A DNA stretch of 64,000 nt from Zonotrichia leucophrys gambelii. Lineage: Eukaryota; Chordata; Aves; Passeriformes; Passerellidae. The stretch is from positions 10,695,001-10,759,000 of the forward strand of contig NC_088186.1 in the NCBI RefSeq assembly GCF_028769735.1. The letters are read 5' to 3'. This document shows, piece by piece, positions 55,348 through 64,000 of the stretch (position 1 is its first letter; each line of letters opens with the position of its first letter). A program made the translations under genes and the position numbers. The notes beneath the pieces were generated by a model. The model worked only from the letters and a program-made list of their open reading frames with translations, was not told the DNA's origin and made no database searches.

Positions 55348-56775
55348 GCCCCTCCGCACGGGCACGGGGGACAGCGCGGCCCCCGTGTCCCCTCCCTGCC
55401 ACGGCATCGCCGGGGAATGCTCGAATGCTCACCACGGCCGAGGATGTGGCACCGGTGTCCTTGCGGGACTCGCGGGGGGCAGAGGGGGTGCTGGGACCTG
55501 CAGCAGCCCCTGACTCACCCGGGGATTGGGACGCTGGCACGGGGAGCGCATCCACCCGCGCACCCGGGCCTTGCGGCTCCCCTGGCCCTGCGGCGGGCGC
55601 TCCTGTGCTGCACCGAGCACCTCACCGTGCTCCTTCCCCGGGCGCCTCTTCCTCCTCTCCCCCCGGCTCTGCCAGGAGCGGACGCTGGGCTCTGGCCGGA
55701 GTGACGCCCTCCCCATTGCCCCACGGCCGGCGGCAGCAGCACAAGGAGCCCTGGAGATGCACGGTGCCACACTGGGCCACCCTCCCAGCACAGGAAGCGA
55801 GGACAGGTCCCCAGCTGCCCCCTCCACCCCCTCTCTGTAAGTTATTTGCCAAAGCTTTCATCTCGGTGGCCACGCCGCCGTGCGCCCGAGTCTCAGTAGC
55901 CACACCAAGCTGCCAGCCCGGCCCTCGGATGCCAGCAGACGTGCGGCCCATGCCCTCCGCCGGCCCTTGAGGAAAGCTCCACTTTGTCCTCGTTTTGGAG
56001 GATTCTTGTTTTTCCCCATCCATCCCCAGCCACCCCATCCCAGGCCACTATGTGTTCACAAAGGCATTGAGCTGTGCCCGTTCTCTGCCCCTCCGCCCGG
56101 GACCCACACCCATGCCCCATGGGATGGCTCAGGAGGGTGGCACGGGGTCCAGTGCCCCAAATTGCTGACTCCAGTGAGGGGATTTGACTGGGTAGGGGGA
56201 CTGAGGTCTGGCTCCTGCCCACAGTCCCTTCCCCAGAGCAGCACCTCTGCTCTGACCCCTGTGCAGAGGGGCTGGCAGGGCAGCAGCCCCCTGTGCACAG
56301 TCTTGCTTTCTCCAGAGCACCTGGAGGGGTAAGTTTGCTGCCAAAAAAAGCAAAAAATACAAAAAAGCAAAATAAAGAAAAAGCCATAGTTTTGGGTGCT
56401 CCCATGGGGCTGAGCACCACAACCCAGCATGGCCACGGCACCAGGGGCACGCGCTGCCCAGTCCTGGGTGCTGGGGCTGGGTGAGCCTGAGGGGTCCCAG
56501 GACCTACGTCCTGGAGGAAACAGCAGCCCCTGGCATGGCCAAAGCCCAGCAGCCATGCAGGGAGAGGGGCCAGTCCATGCCCTGTGCTGTCCCGAGGGGC
56601 GGGTGATGCCGCTGGCGCAGCCCCAGGCCCGTTCTCGCTCTGAGGGGAGCGGCGCCGGTACCGTGTCTGTGTTGCTCTGCCAATGCCTCCTGCTGCTGGT
56701 TGTGACCATGATCATGTTTTATACCCGGCCTTGTTCTGACCCCATCAGTCTCCCCAATAAAGATTATATTGGAAC
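55348..56775 (+). other. RNF208: Probable RNF208 3' UTR
   Basis: Non-coding sequence from the stop to AATAAA at 56756-56761 (ccccaataaagatt), with an earlier AATAAA at 56371-56376 in an A-rich tract. The second has a T-rich, lower-GC lead-in typical of a real 3' end. Confidence 0.5.
56756..56761 (+). terminator. RNF208: Candidate RNF208 poly(A) signal (AATAAA)
   Basis: Canonical hexamer about 1.4 kb past the stop; a proximal alternative lies at 56371-56376. Confidence 0.5.
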
Positions 56776-58689
56776 GAAGGCTGAGCTGGAATCCGGGGCC
56801 GCGTCGCTGGGGCGGGAGGGGGGTGACACCGGGATGTGCCCTGGCCCTGCTCCCCCTGTGGGACAGGCTGGGCCAAACCCGGGTTACAGCTTTCCCCTGG
56901 GCTGGCACCTCCTCCCCCAGCCTGGCTTTCTGCTCTGATGGAGTTGTGTCCTCTCCTGGGCACCTTGGGGGACCTGCCCAGCCACAGCAAGAGCCCTCAA
57001 ACACCCGCTGGATGTCCCCTTTCTCCCCAGGTGATGTGGGATACTGGAGGGAGGATGTGCCATTTGGTGGGACCTGCTGTTGAAGGGAGCTAGGAGGGAC
57101 ATGGGCAATGCTGGGTTCCCCTGTTCTGCTGAGGCAGCTGCACTCATGGACTCCCCTCTACACCATTCCCACAGCAGGCAGGAGCTGCCCTGGGGCTGGC
57201 AGCACCAGCACATGGACCCCACTGTGTGCCCCAAAGGACCCCGGGGTCACTGGGATGGCAGCTCCACAGCTGGGAGAGCCAGGAACCTGCAGAAGAAGCA
57301 GCTGGGATGATGACCTCAGGACAAGGCAGCTCCCAGGGCAAGCTGTACACCCTGGCTGGTGTGGGCACAGGCTGGGGTGGGCCCACAGGCACTGTGTGCC
57401 AGTGCCAGCCCCCAAATTTCCCTTCTCCAGGAGCAGTCACTGTCTCTACCCTCAGCTCTGGGCCAAGGTGGAGCATCTGCTTCCAAAGCAGCAGCACATC
57501 CAGGAGGGTGCAAGGGTGGCTGCAGACCCTTTTTCCTGGTGTGCTGGTTCCCATCCCAGCAGGGTTTCAGTGCCTGGAGAATAGAACACCTCCCAGCCCA
57601 TGGGTGCTGAACCACAGCACCAATAACGCAGCCAGTGCCACCCTCATCCCCGAGGATGCTGTAGCTGTGTCCTGTCTCCCTGCCTTCACCAACATCCCCA
57701 CCCTGCACCCACATTCCTCCACCCTTCGTGCAGCCTTGGCACAGTGTGGGGTCTCCTGGTGGTCACAGCAGCCCCACACTGAGCCAAATCATGCAGCTGC
57801 TGGAGGAGCTGGGGCAGCCCCACATCCAGGATGTGCATCTCCATCAGCCCAGAGGCTCAGGCCAAATCGAGGATAAAGAACTCTGACACCCCAAAAGCTC
57901 ATATTAAATCCAGCTGAGCATTCTGTCCCCACAGACACTGAAGCTGTGGGCCAGCCAGAGCAGAGGTGGCAGCAATTTTGCCCTCAGTAGGAATTTACCC
58001 TTTTTATTACATAAGGACAAAGGGTACAATGTGTTCTCCCCTACACTCGTGGCACCTCTTGGGCACAGAGTAAATTTAAAACTGCTAATTTGATTTTGAG
58101 TTGCAATTAAGGAAGAAATAGGGCCTTTCAGGAGCAAGTTCTGGGTGAGAACCCATTTCTCCTGCCCTATTAACCTCGAATAAGCACTTGCTGGAAGAGG
58201 GGGCAGGTTTGCTGCAGAGGAGAGGGACATGGGCTGGTGCCAGCCCTTGTGTCACAGATGCAGGTGAAATAAAAGTCTTTCACATCCCCTAAAATGTTCC
58301 CATGGCCATTCTGAGCTTTGTTACTCCATGCTAAGTTTTTGAAGATCTCTAAGTCCTATCAGCTGCTTTTTAAGCATGGCCAGGGAATTGCTGCAGGAGG
58401 AGGTTTGGCCACATGAGAGCAGAGATGTCCCCAGATGTTCCCAGGTGAGCTGGTTCTAAAATCTCCTCTTTGTTGTAACATCTGTCCCAGGCTGGGATAA
58501 AGCTCTGGGCTCTCCCAGGGTCCAGTTTGGCTCATGGTAGGAGAAGAGATGTGGGGAGTTAAATTGCTCCTGGGGGTGATCCTTATCCCAAATGTCCTCA
58601 TTTTAGGTGGGAAGGGCCAGGATTGGGCTGGTTTGGGCTCGGCCTGGTTTGGGCTCAGCCTCTGGCATGGGTTTGGGGTGGGGTGTTTG

Positions 58690-58836
58690 CCAGTCATTCT
58701 CCCCAGAGTTAAGAAGCATTTGGACAATGCTCTCAGGCACAGGATGGGATTGTTGGGGTGTCTGTGCATGGCCAGGAGTTGGACTGGATGATCCTGATGG
58801 GTTCTTTCTAACCCAGAGCATTCTGTGACTCTGTGA
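58690..58836 (+). mobile_element. CR1 LINE, 3'-end fragment
   Basis: Contains gaagcatttggacaatgctc, tcaggcacagg, ggagttggactggatgatcc and the terminal attctgtgactctgtga, the standard CR1 3' end in plus orientation. The 5' limit is uncertain. No coding capacity. Confidence 0.92.
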
Positions 58837-59179
58837 GAAGCAGCTCCTGCAGTCAGGCTGGCGGTGCCTGGGGCTGTTCTGCTCCTGCAGGGATGGTGGC
58901 AGCACTGGCAGTGCCCTGTTGGTCCCCATGGCGTGTCCCCAGCACCCCCATCCTGCCCCATGGGTGGCACAGCAGGAGCAGCTGGCCCTGGATACCAACA
59001 GGCGAGCGAGACTGTGCCAGGCCCTGGGGAGTGCAGGGACCTTGCTGAGCACCAGGGCCGTGCCTTCCTTGGGGACACGGAGCCCCAAAGGTCCCCAGGC
59101 GGTCCCGGCCCCGGGCGCCACTCCAGCCCAGGGAGCTCCATGCTGAGATCCGTGCCGAGCTCTCATAGCGCATCCCGCG

Positions 59180-59271
59180 GTGACACGGCCATGGTGGCGG
59201 CAGTGACACGGCGATGGCGGCGGCTGTGACAGGGCCATGGTGGCGGCAGTGACACGGCCATGGTGGCGCCT
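59180..59271 (+). repeat. 23-bp minisatellite
   Basis: Four copies of gtgacacggccatggtggcg plus three bases, with few changes. CpG-rich. Confidence 0.92.
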
Positions 59272-60104
59272 GTGACGGTCCCCAGGGCAGGGCTGGCCCT
59301 GGGCAGGCACCGCTGAGCTCGGGAGCTCCCTTGGGGTCAGTCCAGGAGAGGGCTGGCCGCGGGCTCCTGCTCTCTGCCAGCTCCGTGTCCCCTCCCCGTG
59401 CTGGCCCCGGGGCTGCGGGCACTCTGGTCACACTCCCAAGGGACACAGCGAGGGGACGCATCCCCAGAGGAGGGGCATAGTGCAGGAGGGAAGCTGCTGC
59501 TCCCCGTGGTGCAGTTGGGACAGGGATGCCTCTGGCCAGAGCAGGGACACGCCGGGCTGCAGTGGGAGAAGCCAGGAGAGAATGGGCAGGGCCCTGTAGG
59601 ATGGGGACAGCCAGGTCACTGCTCTGGGGACACCACATCACCTGGTGCCAGCAGGTGCCAGCTGGGGATGCCATGGAGCATTTGGGGTGGTGCAATGGGG
59701 TGTCAGGGGCTTGGGAGAGGGGACAGGGCTGCAGGTGGGAAGGTTAGGTAGGTTTGGGGGGCTGTGCTGGAAGCTGTGCCGGTGGCAGGAGCCCTGCATC
59801 AGCCCTGGGTCAGCCCTGCCAGCCCCCTCCTCACCATTATCCCAGGCTGCCAAACATAACCCAGCTCTGGGAGTGGATACTGAAGCCAGGCTCCACATGG
59901 CCCACAGGTTCCATCCCACCCCACAGCCCCCAGGGACCCCATTCTGGGGGGGATGGAGGTGCCCTTCAGCTTTCAGCACCCAGAGGTGCCAACAGCTGGC
60001 CCAGGGAGCACAACAGGGCTGGGGGTGTCCCATGGGGGCAGCTCTGGCCTGGTTCACCCCAACATCCCCACACAATGTAGGGCAGGGGCATGAGGCCCCC
60101 ATAT

Positions 60105-60380
60105 GGTGACAGGGCCCCACACGGTGACAGGGCCCCCACATGAAGACAGGGCCCCCACATGGGGATAGGGCCCCACACGGTGACAGGGCCCCCACACGGT
60201 GACAGGGCCCCCACACGAAGACAGGGCCCCACACGGTGACAGGGCCCCCACATGGGGACAGGGCCCCCACACGGTGACAGGCCCCCACACGGTGACAGGC
60301 CCCCACATGGTGACAGGGCCCCCACATGGTGACAGGGCCCCCACATGAAGACAGGGCCCTCACATGGGGACAGGGCCCCC
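60105..60380 (+). repeat. Minisatellite of about 19-20 bp
   Basis: Some fourteen units of gacagggcccccacacggt and variants (catgggg, catgaag, cacgaag). Confidence 0.95.
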
Positions 60381-61649
60381 AGGTGTCTGAGCTGCCCCTC
60401 CCCACAGGCTCCATGGAGCCAGAAACGCCCCAGCCAGGGCTGAACTGGCACTTCTCCTGATGGAGCTGCTCCACTTGGTATAAATAAATATTCCTTGGTG
60501 CCACCAGGGCTGGGGGACCCACCTGCTTCTGCCTGCTGACCTGACCTGTTTTGGGGTGCCCTGCTCCTACCCTGTGCCTCAGCACTTTGCCAGAGCAGCC
60601 CCTGGCAGCACTGATGCTCAGTGGCAGCAGTGTCCTAGCAAAGCCCAGAGCCCCAATCTCTGCCCACCTGGGCACAAGGACAGGGGTTCTCTGTGGGGCT
60701 CTGTGGGCATAGCAGTGCTCACTGGCTGCTCAACCCCTCAGTTTCTGGGCAGGAGGAAGGGCAAGAGGAGGGGGGTTGGCACCCTGTCTCCCACAGCCCT
60801 GGAGAGATGCCCAAGGGTGTTTTCAGGGCAGAAGGGCAAAGCCAGGACAGGGGATGGTGGCACAAGCCCAGCACAGGCAGGCAGGACAGGGCACAGCAGT
60901 GTCACCAGCCCCCAGAAGGGCTGGACTGAGGGGACAGAGAGGGGGGACAGCACAGGGAGGGGGGAACTGGCACGGGGTCAGCACAGAGCCTTGGCAGGAC
61001 ACCCACAGGAGGCCAGAGTGACAAACAGACCGCTGCACATTCCAGCCTGTGGGGGTGGCTGTCAGCACCCCTGAAATGGAATCCTGGCAGGACCTCGAGG
61101 GTCTGACAGCTCCCTTCCACCCACCACCAGCCCCAAGGTGGCTGAAAGCCTGGGAAGATCCCCATCCCTGTCCCCTTGGGGAGGAACAAGGGTGCAGAGC
61201 AGCCACACTGTGACCCAGCCATCCCCAGGCTGGCATGTGGCCCCCACGTGAGGCTGGCAAAGGCAGAGCCCAGACCCTGCTCAGCCCTGGGACACTCCCG
61301 CTCCATGGCAGGGCCCGTGTGGGCACAGCCCCAGTGCCACTCAGCACAGGCTCCTCCACCCGTGTGTGGCACTGAGTGAGCCGTGTTTGCTCACTTATCT
61401 CCCCGAAGGGCACGGGCTGAGCACGGGCTGGCACGGCTCGGCAGGGGCTGGGAGGTGCCATGGTGGAGCATGCTCCCCTTGTAGGTGGGGGCACTGGCTG
61501 TGCCCATTCCCTCCTTGTGGCACTGCCAGGCCCCAAGGGGACATGCTGAGACCAAGCACTGAACTCAGCTGGACACAGCTGTGGGACAAACACAGGTTGT
61601 ATTTTCAGTGCACGCTGGGGGATCCCAGCCCGTTTGTCCTGGGTGCAGG

Positions 61650-61740
61650 TGGCACAGCAATGACACAGCCCGTGGCACAGTCCATGGCACAGCAATGGCA
61701 CAGCCTATGGCACAGCCCGTGGCACAGCCCATGGCACAGC
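61650..61740 (+). repeat. 15-bp minisatellite
   Basis: Units of ccatggcacagcccg and variants, about six copies. Confidence 0.88.
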
Positions 61741-62054
61741 TCTGCTCTGCCCACAGAGCCTCTCTGGTGCCCAGCCCCAGGCAGGGATGTGCCCCAGGCA
61801 GGGATGTGCCCCACTCCATCCGCCCCCTGGCTGCGGCAGCGATGTCACCGCGGTGCAGGTCATGCCCAGCTCCAGGGTCGCCTCCCTCTGCTCCTGCTCC
61901 TGCGCTGCCTCCCCCTGCCCGGGCTCACGGGCAGTGCCAGGTGTCCCGGGCACCAGGGTCACAGGCCTGCTCCCCGCTGGCACCGCGGCCGCGGGCAGAG
62001 CCGGAGCCGGGCTCCTTCCCCACGCACGCTCAGCCCGAGGGCACAAAGCCAGTG

Positions 62055-62984
62055 CTATTTGTCGAGGATGAGGAAGAGCATCACCATGAGCAGGATGGGG
62101 AGGAAAATGAGGAGCAGGCTGAGCATCTCTGCGGCCAGCAGCAGCGCCAGCAGCAGGAGGTAGCAGCAGCGGCAGCGCCGCTCCAGCCGGGCCAGGGCGC
62201 GGATGAGGCAGGGCGGGTACCGCACGCAGGGCAGGCAGCCGAACATGCGGCTCGTGTGGAAGCGCACCTGGAAGCGATGCTCGAGGGCGCCGGCCAGGCC
62301 CGGGCGCCGGGGCGGCAGGGCAGGGGGCCGGGGGGTGGCCAGGGCTGCGGGGTAGCCGGGCTGGGCGTGCAGCAGGAGCAGCTCCTCCTGCAGCTTGCAG
62401 ATCTCCCACTCCAGCATGGGCGTCTTCTGGCGGCAGATGGGGCAGCGCACGCGGCCCAGCTCGGCGCCCGTGGCCGTGTCCATGATGGCGCGCAGGCAGG
62501 CCCGGCACAGCCCGTGGCTGCAGTTCAGCACGGCCGCCTTGTGCCGCTGCTCGTCGTAGGGCTCCGTGCAGATCGGGCACTCGTCCTCGCCGCCCGCCAG
62601 CACCGGGCACGGCTCCGCTGCCCCCGCCCCGCCGCCGCTCGGGGCCTTCTCTGCCTCGCCGAAGAGGCTCAGGATGGAGCTGGAGACGCTTTGGGAGCCG
62701 GGCCGTGGGCTCTCCCCGCGGGGAGGGTCCTGCCCCGCAGGCAGGGAGGCACCGAGGGCAGGCGGCTGCTCATGCCCGGGCAGGAGCGGCTCCCTGGCAT
62801 CCTCCGTCCGTGGCAGCTCCCAGCATCTCCAGGCAGCAGCAGATTCCTCTCCACAGCGTTGGAGCGGCTCCCCGGGGTCCCCCGGCCCCGCAGTCTCGCT
62901 CTGGTCCCGCTGCCCGGCACAGCCCTCCCCACCGGCTGCCGGCACCGGCCCAGGCTGTGCCCCCTCGCCCGCCGCCGGCTCCAT
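62055..62984 (-). CDS. RING-type E3 ligase with C-terminal membrane anchor
   Basis: A 309-residue protein from ATG at 62984 (context gccccaATGg); I do not recognise the exact gene. Residues 1-130 are proline/glycine-rich and probably disordered. A C3HC4 RING spans 136-184: C136, C139, C155, H157, C160, C163, C181, C184, with core CPICTEPYDEQRHKAAVLNC and SHGLCRACLRAIMD. KTPMLEWEICKLQEELLLLH follows, possibly a short helix. A cysteine- and arginine-rich stretch (246-274) precedes about 33 hydrophobic residues (275-307, CYLLLLALLLAAEMLSLLLI onward), ending ILDK. This RING-then-anchor layout resembles RNF182, RNF183, RNF186 and RNF152, which ubiquitinate at ER or lysosomal membranes, but none matches closely by eye. 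The coding region is one exon and intact. Confidence 0.8.
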   Translation of the reverse strand: MEPAAGEGAQPGPVPAAGGEGCAGQRDQSETAGPGDPGEPLQRCGEESAAAWRCWELPRTEDAREPLLPGHEQPPALGASLPAGQDPPRGESPRPGSQSVSSSILSLFGEAEKAPSGGGAGAAEPCPVLAGGEDECPICTEPYDEQRHKAAVLNCSHGLCRACLRAIMDTATGAELGRVRCPICRQKTPMLEWEICKLQEELLLLHAQPGYPAALATPRPPALPPRRPGLAGALEHRFQVRFHTSRMFGCLPCVRYPPCLIRALARLERRCRCCYLLLLALLLAAEMLSLLLIFLPILLMVMLFLILDK

Positions 62985-64000
62985 TGGGGCAGCCAGAGCA
63001 GCCACCCCGCTCGGCTCCCGCCCGCCGGGTCCCCTCGGGGCTGGGTGTGGGACGTGGGTGCTGCTCCAGGGCAGGAGAATCCTTCAGCAGGGCTGCCCGA
63101 AGGGTTTGGAGGCAGCAGTGTCCGCACAGAGTCCCGACATCGCTCCGGGGCGCTTTGGGGCGCCCTCCCAGAGCGCTGGGTCAGGAGCCTCCAGCGCCGG
63201 GTGCAGCCCCATCACCCTCACCGAGGCCACCCCAAGAGGGCCAGCACCGTGAGCATCCAACAGCCTTTTCCTCCTCCTCCTCTTCCTCCTCCCAAGCAGC
63301 AATGCAGTACTGACCCGCCACGGTCCGGAGGAGAGGGCACCGAGCTGGGCGCTGCCCGCTGTGCCAGAAGGGAGCAGGCGTGGCGGGCACCCGCGCAGGC
63401 AGCTGCCTCCCGCCGTGGGCCAGGCAGGGCTGGGGCCAAGCCGGGCTGTAACCAGTCTGGTTTGTCAGCTTCTGGAAGCGGCTCAAATGCAGGGAGCCCG
63501 GGGCAGGAGCCGTGCCTGCGCCAATCAGCTCCCGCCTCTCCTCCGCGCCCAGCACCAGCGGAGTCACCTCTGCGGCCAGTGCTGCCCACACCCCTGACCC
63601 TGGGGCACGGCAGCACGGCCCTGTGCTCCTCCAGTGCCGCCTCACAACACGGCCCTGTGCTCCTCCAGTGCAGCCTCCCAACACGGCCCTGTGCTCCTCT
63701 AGCACAGCTCCACAACACGGCCCTGTGCTCCAGCGCCGCCTCACAACATGGCCCCGTGCTCCTCCAGTACATCCTCCCAACACGGCCCTGTGCTCCTCCA
63801 GTGCAGTCCCCCAGCTCAGACCCCAGGACAGTTCCCAGCACAGACCCTGCACAGACCCTGCACTGCCCCATGACAGTTCCCAGAGCAGGCCCTGTGCAGC
63901 CCCAGTCCAACCCCCTGTCCCCCACACTGGTCCCTGTGCAGGGCCACCTCTCCTTGTCATGTCCCACAAGCAGCCTGCAGGGCCTGGAAGTTTCCTTCCA
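62985..64000. other. Upstream of the anchored RING gene
   Basis: CpG-rich to about 63200, probably the promoter and 5' UTR of the RING gene. Then a CCT-rich run at 63266-63293 and the 34-bp minisatellite. No other gene seen. Confidence 0.5.
63614..63815 (+). repeat. 34-bp minisatellite
   Basis: About six copies of cacggccctgtgctcctcca followed by gtgc(c/a)gcctc(a/c)caa, at 63614, 63648, 63682 and on, with one shortened unit. Confidence 0.94.

Larger units (their letters stand above)
56776..62054. other. Interval between RNF208 and the anchored RING gene
   Basis: No recognised exon. Contains a CR1 end, four tandem repeat blocks, a forward AATAAA at 58268-58273 and a reverse AATAAA at 58003-58008. 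The last 1-3 kb may include the 3' UTR of the minus-strand RING gene, but I saw no clear poly(A) signal close to its stop. Confidence 0.45.

Noticed and set aside
54612..55970. 452-codon plus-strand frame overlapping RNF208
   Set aside because: It is an out-of-frame shadow of RNF208, whose own frame gives the RING protein.

Overview
The window is vertebrate nuclear DNA, almost certainly from a bird. It has intron-split genes, GC-rich gene-dense sequence with many minisatellites (the texture of an avian microchromosome), two CR1 LINE 3' ends in opposite orientations, and a 617-bp solo ERV LTR of the kind common in songbirds. The gene set matches the GRIN1 neighbourhood of human 9q34.3. There is no bacterial, plasmid or phage content and no CRISPR array.

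Layout. 1-21625 (+): the 3' two thirds of GRIN1, the obligatory NMDA-receptor subunit GluN1. Sixteen exons are visible, from the amino-terminal domain to the C1 and C2' C-terminal cassettes, and their reading phases agree at every junction. About 21.6-25.7 kb (-): two-exon LRRC26, a BK-channel gamma subunit, tail-to-tail with GRIN1. About 29.1-30.9 kb (-): RNF224, a RING protein. About 34.5-36.6 kb (-): CYSRT1. 38931-39547: solo LTR with a 5-bp target duplication. 39.5-51.4 kb: no recognisable gene, many tandem repeats. 51.4-56.8 kb (+): RNF208 with a CpG-rich 5' region and a single coding exon ending in a CaaX box. 62.0-63.0 kb (-): a RING protein with a long C-terminal hydrophobic anchor; I cannot name it with confidence.

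GRIN1 and LRRC26 both encode membrane proteins of excitable or secretory cells. RNF224, RNF208 and the anchored RING gene form a loose cluster of three predicted E3 ubiquitin ligases. The RNF224-CYSRT1-RNF208 block keeps the internal order and orientations I recall from mammals but is inverted relative to GRIN1-LRRC26, and the genes that separate the two groups in human are not seen.

I found no clearly new biological system. The observations most worth a second look are: a copy of GRIN1 exon sequence inside the preceding intron; a diverged 53-bp copy of RNF224 coding sequence in its own 3' UTR; the apparent absence of the mammalian GRIN1 C2 cassette; the anchored RING gene; and a 14-copy GGGTTT telomere-like array.
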